Shown here one piece after another: positions 21,025 to 32,480 of a stretch of 64,000 bases of DNA. How positions within the stretch are numbered: the stretch's first letter is position 1; each line of letters starts with the position of its first letter. The DNA lies in the NCBI RefSeq assembly GCF_040954645.1, contig NC_092803.1, positions 64,125,484 through 64,189,483 on the forward strand, written 5' to 3'. Source of the stretch: Diabrotica undecimpunctata. Lineage: Eukaryota; Arthropoda; Insecta; Coleoptera; Chrysomelidae. The notes under the pieces are model-generated. The model made no database searches and was not told where the DNA came from. It saw only the letters and a list, made by a program, of their open reading frames with translations. The position numbers and the translations under genes were made by a program.

Positions 21025-22320
21025 ACTTCTTCTTAGGGTGAATGTCCGTTCCGAACGTTGGCGATCAATTTGGCGATGATGACTTTGTTTGTAGCTATAC
21101 GGAATAGCTGTCTTAAAGTCTTTCTAGACCATGCTCTTAAGTTAGCAAGCCAGGATATTCTACCTCGTTTTGGGGCCCTTTTTCCTTCAATTTTACCTTG
21201 CAAAATGCATTGGAGTAGCTCATATCTGCCTTGAGTTCTCATTATATGTCCCAAGTACTACAGCTTACGGTCTCTCACGACGTTGACCAAATCCGCGGTT
21301 GTGTTCATGCTCCGTAGTACTTCTTTATTGGTGGATTTGTCTGTCCATGGTATCTTCTGGATCCTTCTGTATAACCATAGTTCAAAAGTCTGAAGTTTTG
21401 ATAAAGTTTCCGCCTTCAATGTCCACGTTTCTACTCCGTACAGAAGCACTGAGAACACATGACATTTAAGGAGCCTAATTTTTGTTTCTATGGTGAGGTC
21501 ATGGCTCTTGAATACAGAGCTCATAGTCAAGAATGCACTTTTTATCTTTCCGATGCGACATTTAATCTCTTGGGTATTTTCCCACGACTAATTGATTATA
21601 GTTCCCAGGTATTTGTACTGTGAGACACGTTTAATTCTCCTTTGGTTCACATACAGATTTGCTCCAGTTATGTTTTCCTTGCTGATGATCACTAGATTGG
21701 TTTTGCTGGTATTTATATCCAGTCCATATGTTCTACTTGTTTTCGTTATTTTGTTCATTAAGTTTTGCAGTCCTTCTATGGTATTGGACAACACTATTCT
21801 ATCATCTGCATACCGCAAGTGATTTAGCTTGACTCTATTTATTGAGACACCTTCATCAATATCTTTAAGAGCCTCTTTAAAAATGCGCTCCGAGTACAAA
21901 TTGAATATCAGTGGTGAAATTATGCACCCCTGCCTTACTTCCCTTAAGGTTTTGACCTGATTTGTATATTTCTCATCTATTCGGAGCACCACTGATTGAT
22001 TTCAATACAAGTTAGCTGATATTTTTAGGTCTCTTCCGTAAGTCCCTGTCCTCTTCAGCACTTCCATCATTTGTTCATGCCTGACTCTATCGAAAGCCTT
22101 CTTGTAGTCAATCAGGCATGCACAAATATTACAGCTGACATCTCTATATTTTTTAACCAATACCTGCACGCTAAATAAAGCTTGCCTCGTGCCAACGGCG
22201 TTCACAAATCCAAACTGATTGGGCGCAAATTATGCCTCACATTTCAGGTAAATTCTTTTGTGGATGACTTTTAAAAACAGCTTTAGCAAATGGCTCATTA
22301 GGCTTATTGTCCGTATTGTA
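21025..22320 (-). mobile_element. RTE-like LINE ORF2, 5'-truncated and decayed
   Basis: Minus-strand motifs in order are RTISLMSHLLKLFLKVIHKR, NQFGFVNAVGTRQALFSVQV, CLIDYKKAFDRVRH, and LREVRQGCIISPLIFNLYSE. Next come LNHLRYADDRIVLSNTIEGL, GLDINTSKTNLVII, YKYLGTIIN, and the tail GHIMRTQGRYELLQCILQGK with IIAKLIANVRNGHSP. Fingers, palm (D in IDYKKAFD, YADD), thumb and C-terminus of one RT are thus covered in four frames, with stops between. The 3' end is a CTAAGAAGAAG tail at 21025. The 105-bp insert at 60204 has the same final codons and the same tail, so it is a second copy of this family. Confidence 0.85.
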
Positions 22321-24161
22321 TGTAAATTTCATTTGCATAACAATTTGTATTATTAATAAATACATTTTTTACATAACACACACAACAAATATTATTTAGA
22401 AGATAACAAAAGAGTAAACCAACGTTTGGAGCTAGGTAAATACGAAATAGTATGGAAACTTTTATGGAAATCTAATCCAATATTTGCATAAATATTGAGA
22501 GAGGTTTATGTCTTTTTCGGATATAAATTTGTAAATTTTATTTATATTTATAATCATTTATACTTACTTAATCAACCAAATTTATAATACGAGTATCAAG
22601 TTAAACAAGATGTAATTTTGATAAAATTTAGATTAATAAACAAGTTTAAATGGTAAATTAATGAATAATGATAACAGTTGTGCTCTCTTAATTTGCAGTT
22701 CTCAAATAAATCATTTTTGTACTCCTTAATATGATTTGTTTTTAACTTTTGAGCGAATCGATAAAAATAATACTTTCAATTAGTTAGTGATAAAGAACAA
22801 ACATAGAATAATAGTGAATTTATTACCACAATTTTTTGTATGCATCCCTCTTAGGGTAAGGTTAGCAGTCAAAATTTTAAAAAAATCCAACTGCTGGAAA
22901 CAATATAAAAATATAATCGTATGTGATGCCTTCACCAACTCTTGTGTACTCAAAGATACGTATAGTCATACTCCTAATGCGATGATCGACTTTCTCTTCA
23001 GGTGTCTCATCTCACGATACCTGTGCCTCGTATCGAAGTGCTGATAGAGTCTTCTGAGGATGATATAAACGAAGTAATCATCTTCTTAAAATGTACCAGT
23101 CATGTTTAATGTGTTAAAGATAAAGTGATCTAGAAGACTAAGACAGCAAATCGATTTATTTGTCTTTAAAATGATCCAACATAATTCTGGCTGTACATAG
23201 TTACTCATTATCTTAAGAAATAGCTTGTGGCTCCACCATCTCCAGGGTGTAATTCACCGCGGTTACGTTCCGTGTGATGAATACCTTCCACAAGCAAAAG
23301 TCCTTTATAACATAATTCTAACAGTGTGGTGCACATGCCTTTCTGCAGAAAATGGAGAAACTCGTTTTCAACCATGTCAACTTCTCGCCCTGGTACGGCC
23401 ATTATGCATATCCTAACAAAATCTGTTTCTAAAATTCACAAGAGTGGACGCGCGGCGGCCACTCCGCACATATACCTATAGTAAAATAAAAAGATACATA
23501 TTTATCCTTAATATAAAGTTCTTAATAATCTTAGATTTAAGATAGTTAAATCTAATCATTTATTGTAAAAAAGTACAAAAATAAAATATTATTTTATAAC
23601 AGAATAAATCATATTTCTAAAAAAAATATTTTTACACAATAAGTACACAGTTTTGGCAGGTGATAGTCTTAATGTTATGCCTCTTGCATACAAAATGTTT
23701 ATATATATTTTCGTTATCTTTTGTTATGTGAAATAAATAATCAAACTTCTGGATTTTCATAGAATCCGGATTTTAAAAATTTTCGTCTCCGGATAGTTGC
23801 TGTTGTATAATTTCTTTAACCTCATCTTTCTCTTAATCGCTTAAGTTCAATATATTTTCGACATCTGAGAAATTAGCTGCTAACTCTGTTGCCGTCAAAT
23901 ACTCTTTACAATTTTTAATCGCATTTCATCCGAGGTTCCAGTTCAGCTATGCTTTGTACCTACCCAGACGATCACTTTGGTGCTATACAGCGAGAACCAG
24001 CACAAACTAAGGTTGGTATGGAAGAAGTCTAAAACTTCTAATCTAACATAAGCTGTTCGGATTATAATAGACCTTTTATGCTCTTTAAATTATTGGTCTA
24101 CAATTGACCTTGTAAACTTAAAAAAAAATCTTGAATATGTTGCTTGTGTGAGTCCATTTCA
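22321..24161. other. no gene recognised
   Basis: AT-rich, no family resemblance. Around 23442-23464 is a small GC-rich patch with inverted ends (GAGTGG...CCACTC), unusual for the window but too short to interpret. Confidence 0.5.
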
Positions 24162-25709
24162 AATAGGTAAAATAAATAAGAATAAGACTTACTCACAATC
24201 TATTTAATCTACCCCCAACGACTGGTTTCGCATAAATTTGCTATGCATCTTCAGGTCTTAAGGTACATGGTAACATGACTTAAATTGATCAAAGCAGACA
24301 AAGTAAAATTAAGTGACACAAAATAATCTAGTAAATTGAAACTAAATTAGTAAATAACCAATAAATACTACTTACATGTCGGTACAAGAATTATTATTTA
24401 CTGATTTAGAAAACATGGTTTAAACTATCCTGGTTAGCTGGTTGATGTGTAATCGTCGGTTTTATTGTAACTGTTTAACAATTAGAGGGAAAGTTCTTGA
24501 GGAAAGAGATACTAACAAATAAACTAGGAAGTAGGTATTGTGTAATTGTTTGTTTAAATGAGTGTGGTGTGTTATTTAAAAGTTATTTAAATTTATTCAA
24601 TAGGTATATTTTAAAAACGTGTGTTAATTTATTGATTTATTTATCAAAAACAGACAGCTAGCTCTATGATAATAAATGAATGTAGATGTATAATTTGTGG
24701 GTGTTCAGTAACTCCAACTTGTAATTATCAAATTATGATAAATTGATTTTGCCTCTAATTAGGACAAATATGTTGTTGTATAAATAATAAATTAAAATTA
24801 ATAATACTTAAAGACAATTAGGGACAAACAGAACACATTCAAAAAGACACAACAGACATTTAATTTAAAAGGGGGACACTTAGTGGTAATACATCACTTC
24901 TAGGAGAGGAACTGGCAAAAAAGGCTTGTTTTTTGTTGTCTAAGTAAAATTTGACAAGCAATGGTTAAAGTGTGACAGTTTTTCTTCTATTTATTAGTAT
25001 TGTAAATAAGGTTAACCAACTTTATGATTTGAAGTAAAATGAATAACTGGAATAGTGATTAAATATTTAAATAGATAGTTATAATCTAATATAAATAATA
25101 TTGGCATACTTTTAACAAAGACTAAATAAATTAAATTTAACAATTGAAAAATTTGTGTGTCAGAAACTCGAAAATTCAGGTTTACAAAATTAAACTTATA
25201 AGTCGGTGTGTATGAGCTATCTGTAATGGTATGTGTAAAAATTTTTAGAATTTTAATATTTTATTGTGGAAACAAAGAGAAGTAGATAATTGTTGAGAAC
25301 ATGAACATGAACAAGTTCCATGAATTTAGAGAAAAAAACAAGGATTGTTTGAACTATGTTTTCTAAATCACTAAATAATAATTCTTGTACCGATATGTTA
25401 GTAGTATTTATTAGTTATTTACTAATTTAACTTCAATTTACTAGATTATTTTGTGTCACTTAATTTTACTTTTTGTCTGCTTTCATCAACTTAAGTCATA
25501 CTTAATAATCACAGACATACAATATTAGTATAATTGCTGTATTTCTTTACTAGACAGTGCCCTAATGCGGGTTTTGTAATTTCAACATTTAGTTTACCAT
25601 GTACCTTAAGACCTGAAGATGCATAGCAAATTGTATTATGCAAAACCAGTCGTTGGGGGTAGATTCAATAGATTGTGAGTAAGTCTTTTTCTTATTTCTT
25701 TTACCTATT
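24162..25709. mobile_element. foldback-type element with long inverted arms, 1548 bp
   Basis: The left arm 24162-~24430 and right arm ~25345-25709 are inverted copies. Both ends begin AATAGGTAAAA, then GACTTACTCACAATCTATT, CTACCCCCAACGACTGGTTT, ATGCATCTTCAGGTCTTAAG, AATTAAGTGACACAAAATAA and GATTTAGAAAACAT. The right arm has about 90 extra bases near 25500-25590. The ~910-bp middle has no coding capacity. Arms of this length suit a non-autonomous foldback DNA transposon. The paired motif of GACTGGTTT and CATCTTCAGG recalls sequences seen in many arthropod repeats, from memory. No TSD is obvious. Confidence 0.75.
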
Positions 25710-26384
25710 AACAAAAAATAAGGTAGAGATCTTGGTGTACGGACATTCTTCTGAAGCGCCCTTTACTTCTAGCTATTTGCGTACAGCCTTTCTTATTCCA
25801 TGCCTGACAACAAACTATTACCGTATTGATACTTCTGCGTATCTCGTTGCTTTTACTCTAAAGGATAAATCGATCTCACCCAAGTCTACTGTAGCATAAA
25901 AAGATCGCCATATATTTCTATATATTAGGTTAACGACTCTTAACGATATCAGCCATAACGTATAAACAATAACAATATCAACCTAAGCTAACGGTTGTAA
26001 AACAATATTCTAATAATATTTCTACGATACGGTATGTACCGTATTTATACCTACAAATATATATGTACTTGTGTCTTTTTAATGTTAGCTTAGATGTTAT
26101 GGTTTATGAACCGAGGATACTCTAGGCCACCAATACGCACTTTCAACTCGGGTAAATGGATTAAATGTTGGACAAATTTCTTTTTGTTTTAATAGTGAAT
26201 CCTTTCTATTATAATTTAAGAATATTTTTCGTTCTAATACTTATAAGTTAAAACCCTACTACACAGGTATTCGCTTCCTATCAAACTCGCTAAGCTGTTT
26301 AAAATGTTGATGTTTTCTTTGATTCTTAGCGGTAATAAGTGCTTTTATGCATACAACGATTGAATAAAAAGTAAGTTACTGAAT
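25710..26384. other. no gene recognised
   Basis: A 74-codon frame (25675-25899) overlaps the end of the foldback element and has no recognisable domain. Otherwise AT-rich. Confidence 0.45.
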
Positions 26385-26860
26385 CGTGAATCTAAGCTTA
26401 GAATCTACAAAACAGTAATTAGAATAGTGACAGTTAATCAGATAACAGACAGACCAGTTAACATGGCATTTGCGCTTAATATGGTTAAGCGCAAAATATT
26501 AAGAAAGATATTTGAACCAACCCATTGTAGCGATGTTTCGTGGAAAATAAAAATGAACTATAAGATAGATGAATTAATGCAGAGCGCAGATACTGTTAGA
26601 TTTATAAAAACAAAAAGACTAAACTGGCTTGATCATTTAGTTAGAATGCCAGATAATCGAACTGTAAAACTAATCCAAAAATGAAAATCATAATCAAATA
26701 GGACAAGAGGAAGTCCCCGTAAAAGATGGATAGACGATAGAGAAAGATCTTAAAACCATAAACATCAGGCAGTGGCAAAAAAAATCCGACAAGGGAGAAT
26801 GTAAAACCGTTGTTAAGCAGGCCAAGACCAACAAAAGTTTGTAGCGCTATTGGAAGTAGA
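26385..26860 (+). mobile_element. LINE ORF2 C-terminal fragment (RTE-like)
   Basis: It reads LNRESKLRIYKTVIR, NMVKRKILRKIFEPTHCSDV, FIKTKRLNWLDHLVRMPDNR, GSPRKRWIDD, and a last segment ending KTVVKQAKTN. This is the common C-terminal end of insect RTE-type ORF2 after the RT domain, where an RLRWAGHVVRM-like and a GRPRKRW-like motif are typical. The open frame at 26427-26684 covers the middle; stops and shifts break the rest. It is 5'-truncated just after the RT. Confidence 0.8.
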
Positions 26861-26901
26861 AGAAAATATATATAGTATATATAACGACGCTAAGAATCCA
26901 C

Positions 26902-27114
26902 TTCTTTGGTAGGTAACTTTCGGGAAAGCGTCAAGTCAAGGATTGGCTAAAGATGGTATAAGATAGTTTGGTAGAGTACTTTATTCGAAATGTGAATCTA
27001 TTCGCCTATCACAGAAAATTTCACATTTCAAATAAAGTTCTCCACCAAACTGGCTTATACCATCTTTAGCCAATCCTTGACTTGATGCTTTCCCGAAAGT
27101 AACCTACCAAAGAA
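26902..27114. mobile_element. palindromic MITE, 213 bp
   Basis: TTCTTTGGTAGGTAACTTTC...GTCAAGTCAAGGATTGGCTA...GATGGTATAA on the left pairs with its inverted copy ending ACCTACCAAAGAA on the right. The arms are about 95-100 bases with only a few differences, and the spacer is short. Close arm identity suggests gene conversion between arms or recent origin. No coding potential. Confidence 0.85.
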
Positions 27115-27357
27115 ATATATATATAAAATCCGTAAACTAATTTTCGAAACCAAATTCAGATTATATCAGATGTCGCTATTTGCGTCCATTCGAAGCCATG
27201 TTAGAGTTGCTTCCTAAGACAGAATAGATTTATTTTCACGTTTAGAGCGACTGTGAAAGCCGTTCTGAAGAGGCCTATTAGGCTGAAATACGTATAAGCG
27301 GATACACAGACACACTATGCGTGAAATCAAATATTAACTGTCTTTTCATTTTTTTTT

Positions 27358-27358
<1 letters not shown>

Positions 27359-27399
<41 letters not shown>
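27359..27399. repeat. (TA)n microsatellite
   Basis: About 41 bases of alternating AT. It is followed by GAGAAAGAGAAAGGGAGAAA on the plus strand, which lies at the 3' end of the minus-strand LINE fragment. Confidence 0.9.
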
Positions 27400-27402
<3 letters not shown>

Positions 27403-27439
27403 AGAGTATATGCCTTGTATATACAGAGAAAGAGAAAGG

Positions 27440-28055
27440 GAGAAAGCGATTTTTTTCCCGAAGCCATCTATGAACCCTTTATGATACCCATTCCAAAATT
27501 CTGGAACTCCAAACTACCTTCTTGGAGTCACTGTTTGTCTTTAAAATATGTTCGCCGTCTTTCACTTAACGCCTCGTAGTTATGCATGATATGTTTGAGT
27601 ATTTTGGATTTTCTGCCCTTTATATTCAGGTGTCCCTTTACTGGCGCATGTCCAATAAGGAAGCCTGTTATGAGTTTGAGGTGACTTGTTTTGGCTTCGT
27701 ATCCAGGCTTTTTTCCGGTCGCGGACAACGCTTTTTGGTATTCTTACGGCCGGCTATTGACCGAAGTATTTCGTAGCTGATACTCTTCTGACAAGTGCAT
27801 CAGCTTTTTCATAGCCATATATACACCGTTGACCTGAAACTTGTACCATTGGAACACTGTTATATTCCGCCAATCGGCCGAGTTTGTGTCGACATTCCCA
27901 CACTAGCCTAGTGTACACCTTAGTGCTTATGAAAGCTACAATGGCTGCTTGGCTCTCTGTGCATATATTGATCCACTTCAGTTCGAAAGATAAAGTTATT
28001 TTCTCTTCCAGAGAAAGAGATGCTAGATAATCTAATATTAACATATTTTCCATTA
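27440..28055 (-). mobile_element. LINE fragment: RNase H domain and C-terminus
   Basis: Minus-strand frames 28053-27754 and 27728-27528 give ICTESQAAIVAFISTKVYTR, LVWECRHKLGRLAEYN, YEKADALVRR, and then SHLKLITGFLIGHAPVKGHL and ILKHIMHNYEALSERR. This is the RNase H second half and the C-terminal region of an R1/I-type LINE, in the same style as 18956-19570. The catalytic Asp of the expected TDSQ motif reads Glu here (TESQ). It is truncated at its 5' side within RNase H. Confidence 0.75.
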
Positions 28056-28658
28056 TTTTTCTTATTAATTAACTGGCTAACTAGAGGAAACTGAAAAGTT
28101 CTTCATATGAATATTTTTAATCAATTACATCTAAATTACCTCAAATGGAAATAAAAACCACTTCATTTTCAAGCAGGCATTATCTACAGGCATACGCTAA
28201 CTTGATGTAATTAAAATGGTAATTAAACGTTTGTTAACACAAAGTGTGATTTTACTTTGTCCGTTTTTCAGCAATGTACAATTAAAATTGAATTTGTCGT
28301 TGCTGCATCACAAAGAAAAATAAATCATTAATCAGGAAACTAATAAAACGCTGGAACCCGTTAAGCAAATCCCAATTACTGTAAATAGTAAAATTTAATC
28401 ACATAATAATACTGAAATTTTGAGAAAAACGAAACACATTATTCAAATAAACACCAAATTTTATTACAATATTTCAGCCACTGCTTGTTTGTGTACGTTT
28501 TAATAATTTAAAAATAATTTTCAAACGTTTTCTCTAGAAATTCCGGCGTTGCTTTTTAATTACAATTTAGTGCAAAAAACGCGATTTTCTTAAATTCTCG
28601 CTTACCAATCAAAGGGTATCTATTTATATTTATATTTAAAAATTATCTAATAAGAAAT
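28056..28658. other. no gene recognised
   Basis: AT-rich DNA between the LINE fragment and the TSD of the intact I element. No motif seen. Confidence 0.5.
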
Positions 28659-28669
28659 AGAAAAACATT
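28659..28669. repeat. TSD of the intact I-group LINE (3' side)
   Basis: AGAAAAACATT lies directly before the poly(T) that is the element's poly(A) tail on the other strand. It is repeated exactly at 34208-34218. An 11-base exact match at the point where the tail begins is unlikely by chance, though A-rich sequence makes it somewhat easier. Confidence 0.7.
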
Positions 28670-28783
28670 TTTTTTTTTTTTTTTTTATTTAAACAAATAT
28701 ACCCGCATCAACCACTAAGGGTTATTAGCGGGGGGACATACACAAACAGTAAGATACATATTGTTGCATAAAAAAAATATTTT

Positions 28784-31700
28784 TTACAATCTGGTATATA
28801 GTTTAGTCATTTTAAGATAACTTAATAAAGACTGTAAATTTGACGTTAGTATACTTTTTAAATTATCACTAAGGGCACACGCGATTCTTTCGTTCTGGTA
28901 CACTGGACACTCAACAATTATATGTTTCACTGACAACTGAGTATTGCACTTGGTACACAACGGAGCAGCCTCCTGGTTGAAGATATGCTTGTGTGTAAGG
29001 AAAGTATGTCCTATTCGGAGTCGGTTAATGATGACTTGGTCTTTTCTATTATTTGGTAAGATGAGTTTGGTTCCTACTTGACTTAGACATTCTTTGAGTT
29101 TATTAGCAGTGTGATCCCAAGTAGTTTGCCACGCTCTGTATACGTGGGCTTTGATATTTACTTTGTGATCAGTCCAAGGCATTTGATTTATGATAGCAAT
29201 ACTTTGGTCGGTGGTTGCATTGCTTGCCAGAGAGTCCACTTCCTCATTACCACTTATTCCCATATGGGAAGGTACCCAGATAAAGGAAATATCTTTTTGT
29301 TGAGTCTGTAGATAAGATAACTCTTCTTTGATCTTGAGAAGTATGGCGTGAGTTGTATATAGCTGTTTTATTCCAAGTAATGCGCTCATTGAATCGGTGA
29401 TGATAACAAATTTGCTTTCATTGATAGAACAACATTTTTTCACGGCCTGATGAATTGCCGTAAGTTCTCCGGTATATATACAACAATTTGTTGGGATTCG
29501 TATGGTAGACTTGACGTTTTCGTAGATGTAGGCTGCAGCATGTCCTTCATGACATTTGGAAGCATCAGTAAAGATTTGATGGGTTGTTGGGTATTTGGAT
29601 ATTACATTTTTATAAGCTTGCTGTATAAGGAAAGGATGTGTGGAATGTTTCGGGAGTTCTTTTAAAGACGTGTCTATTTTTGGATGTTTAATCATCCAAG
29701 GAGGAACATTTACATGAATAGGCATAGTAAGACTGAACTGTTCTAAATTAAGACCAATACGTTTTATTCGTTCGGGAAATGGTAGTTTTTTTATTGCAAT
29801 GTTTCTGTAAAGATCGGACGTTATATTTGTTCTGCAAAGTATTGTTGAGTAGGTTACGTTGCTGTTGTTTGCTGAAATTCTGGCAACGTAATTTAGTGAT
29901 AGGAGTTGCCTTCGTTGGCTTAAGGACAGTTCATTAGCCAAAACTTGTAAGCTACTTACTGGACTAGTTCTTGTGGCACCTAAAACTAATCTCAAGCACA
30001 TATTTTGAATGTAGTCAAGTTTTTTTAAAGATGTTTTGTTAGCAGTTTCGTAGCATAAACAGCCGTAGTCTAGTTTACTTCGTATTAGTGATCTATATAG
30101 AGTAAGTAAGGTTGTTGTATCTGCCCCCCAAGAGGTATTTGACAGCATCTTTAGTAGATTAATTCTGGATTGGCAAGAACGTTGCAGATTGGTGATGTGG
30201 GTTTCCCAGTTTAAGTTACGTTCAAAAGAAAGTCCTAAGAAATTTATTTCTTCTGCTTGTTTCAAAACAACTCCATTTAGTGTTAATTGAACATTAGGAT
30301 AATTTTTTCTTTTGCTAAAAATTAAATAACGTGTCTTTTCACTAGAGAATATAAAACCCGTGTTTTGCGACCAGCTTTCAATTGTGTGTAAGGTAGTTTG
30401 CAGTATATGTGTTCCCAGAGTTACATTGTTTGTTCTTAGATAAATGACTAAGTCATCTGCATATAGGCTAGTAAATACAGGTAGTTTTATTTGATGTATA
30501 ATACTATTTATTGCAACTAGAAAAAGAGTAGGACTTAGAGTAGATCCTTGTGGAGTGCCGTTTTGAAGTACTCGTCTGGAGGATGTAAATCCATTGGTTC
30601 TGACTCGAAAAGTTCGTGTTTCTAGAAAATTCTTAATAAAGGACAACATGTGCCCTTGAACATCCCATTCTTGAAGTGTTTTTAGTATAAGATGTCTCCA
30701 TGTTGTGTCAAACGCTTTTCTTATGTCAAAAAACACGGCAATAAGTTTTTGGTTGTGCAGAAAGGATTCATGTATACTTGATTCAAGTGTTATTAGATTG
30801 TCTGTTGTGGATCTACCCGTACGAAATCCACTTTGTCTGATACTTATTAGGTTATTGTTTTCGAGGTACCATTTAAGACGATAATTAAGGATTTTTTCTA
30901 AAAGTTTGCAGGTACAACACGTAAGTGATATTGGACGATAGGAATTTGGATCGTCTTTTGGTTTATTATATTTAAGGATTGGAATTATAGTTGCTTGCGA
31001 CCATAGATCAGGAAAGTCATGATGAATAAAAATATTATTAAAAATATCAACTAATATTAGCTTTGCATTCAGAGGAAGATTTCGTAAGAAAAGAGGGTGG
31101 ATATCATCAGGTCCTGGACTCGAATTTTTAGCACTTAAACAAAATTCTAATTCTTGAAGACTTACTGGTTTGTTTATTGGATTGCCACTCTCTGTGATTT
31201 GTATATTTGAAGACTCCGTTAGTTTTTTGTGCTCTAGAAAGGATAGGCTGTAATTAGAATCACTAGAATTACGTTCGTATATATCTGCTAGTATTTCTGG
31301 AATATCTTCTTTGTTTGAATGCATTTGGTTATTATATGATAGAGTATCTATACCTCGAAAGTATTTTGTACCTTTTATTCTACGGACTTTGTTCCATATG
31401 TTGCCTAAGGGAGTGGAAGGATTTATTGAAGAAACGTACTTTTTCCAACTTTCTCGTTTTGCTTTTTTGATTAGTTGTCTGCTTTGAGCTCTGAGATTTT
31501 TAAACCTTAAAAGGTTTTCGATAGTTTTATGTTTCTTGTAAACGTTAAAAGCGTGTTTAGACAAAGTGAGTGCTTGTGCAATTTCGTTATTCCACCAAGG
31601 AACTGGCTGCCTTTGACTCGATTTTGTTTTTCCCACTGCGATTGTTGCTGCAGAAATAATAATGTTATTAAATATTTCCAGGTTTTGGTTTGCGTTATTG

Positions 31701-32458
31701 GTTAAATTATATTTGTTTGTTTGTTCTTCTATCAGTGTTCGATATAAATTCCAGTCAGCTGACTTTATTTTCCATGTCTGGTGAATTGGAAAAGTTGATT
31801 TATCATTAGTGTTTATGGTTATCGTGATAGGGAAGTGATCACTATCATATAAATACCCCAATGTGTCCCAATATAATAAAGGAGCTAGCGACGGACTGCA
31901 TAAAGAGAGATCTATGGCAGAAAATGTACCATTGTATGAATTGAACCTAGTAGATTTGCCAGTGTTTAGTAAGACTAAATTTAAATTATCAATGAGATTA
32001 TTTAGGAGATTGCCACATTTGTCGGTTTTGTTACTTCCCCAAGTACTGTTGTGACAGTTAAAATCGCCTAATATTATTTTTGGGTGTGGAATTTGGTTTA
32101 AAACATTGCTTAGTTCAGTTATGTCTAAATCAGTAGGATGAGGTAAGTATACATTGCAAATATTGATTTTCATTTTGTGGGTGACTGACACTGCAACTAT
32201 TTCGAGATTTGTTTGTAGTTGTATTTCAGTTGACTCTATGTCATCCCTTACAAAAATTGCTGTTCCGCCACTTGAGTGATCTGCAACTCGGTTTCTTAGA
32301 AAAGGAACATAATTTTTTAATGTCACACTTTGGTGCTTGAAATGGGTCTCTTCTAGGCATATGACTAAAGGAAGATATTCGTGTATAAGAAGCTTAATGG
32401 ATTCTATATGTGTAAAATAACCGTTGGGGTTCCACTGTAATATAAATGTGCTGGCCAT
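28784..32458 (-). CDS. I-group LINE ORF2: endonuclease, reverse transcriptase, RNase H
   Basis: 1224 residues. The APE-type endonuclease (~1-215) has QWNPNG, the catalytic Glu in EETH (37), GDFN (131-134) and SDH (206-208). The reverse transcriptase (~440-830) has SYRPISL (507), FFDIRKAFD (576-584), GTPQGSTLSP (634) and YADD (666-669). RNase H (~955-1085) has Asp965 (FTDAS), Glu998 (GELTA), Asp1022 (TDSMS) and SHMGISGNEEVD with Asp1075. The C-terminal Cys-His motif uses C1168, C1171, H1179 and C1184. The protein nicks target DNA, primes reverse transcription on its own RNA there, and can degrade the RNA strand. Start: first ATG after ORF1 with QWN a few residues in, as the family has. It lies 22 bases after the ORF1 stop, probably translated from the same RNA by reinitiation. 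No missing key residue was found. Confidence 0.92.
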   Translation of the reverse strand: MASTFILQWNPNGYFTHIESIKLLIHEYLPLVICLEETHFKHQSVTLKNYVPFLRNRVADHSSGGTAIFVRDDIESTEIQLQTNLEIVAVSVTHKMKINICNVYLPHPTDLDITELSNVLNQIPHPKIILGDFNCHNSTWGSNKTDKCGNLLNNLIDNLNLVLLNTGKSTRFNSYNGTFSAIDLSLCSPSLAPLLYWDTLGYLYDSDHFPITITINTNDKSTFPIHQTWKIKSADWNLYRTLIEEQTNKYNLTNNANQNLEIFNNIIISAATIAVGKTKSSQRQPVPWWNNEIAQALTLSKHAFNVYKKHKTIENLLRFKNLRAQSRQLIKKAKRESWKKYVSSINPSTPLGNIWNKVRRIKGTKYFRGIDTLSYNNQMHSNKEDIPEILADIYERNSSDSNYSLSFLEHKKLTESSNIQITESGNPINKPVSLQELEFCLSAKNSSPGPDDIHPLFLRNLPLNAKLILVDIFNNIFIHHDFPDLWSQATIIPILKYNKPKDDPNSYRPISLTCCTCKLLEKILNYRLKWYLENNNLISIRQSGFRTGRSTTDNLITLESSIHESFLHNQKLIAVFFDIRKAFDTTWRHLILKTLQEWDVQGHMLSFIKNFLETRTFRVRTNGFTSSRRVLQNGTPQGSTLSPTLFLVAINSIIHQIKLPVFTSLYADDLVIYLRTNNVTLGTHILQTTLHTIESWSQNTGFIFSSEKTRYLIFSKRKNYPNVQLTLNGVVLKQAEEINFLGLSFERNLNWETHITNLQRSCQSRINLLKMLSNTSWGADTTTLLTLYRSLIRSKLDYGCLCYETANKTSLKKLDYIQNMCLRLVLGATRTSPVSSLQVLANELSLSQRRQLLSLNYVARISANNSNVTYSTILCRTNITSDLYRNIAIKKLPFPERIKRIGLNLEQFSLTMPIHVNVPPWMIKHPKIDTSLKELPKHSTHPFLIQQAYKNVISKYPTTHQIFTDASKCHEGHAAAYIYENVKSTIRIPTNCCIYTGELTAIHQAVKKCCSINESKFVIITDSMSALLGIKQLYTTHAILLKIKEELSYLQTQQKDISFIWVPSHMGISGNEEVDSLASNATTDQSIAIINQMPWTDHKVNIKAHVYRAWQTTWDHTANKLKECLSQVGTKLILPNNRKDQVIINRLRIGHTFLTHKHIFNQEAAPLCTKCNTQLSVKHIIVECPVYQNERIACALSDNLKSILTSNLQSLLSYLKMTKLYTRL

Positions 32459-32480
32459 TAGCTCTTTATGTGTTAACTAT

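Noticed and set aside
22787..23044. 85-codon plus-strand frame as a gene
   Set aside because: AT-rich setting, no motif, length within chance expectation.
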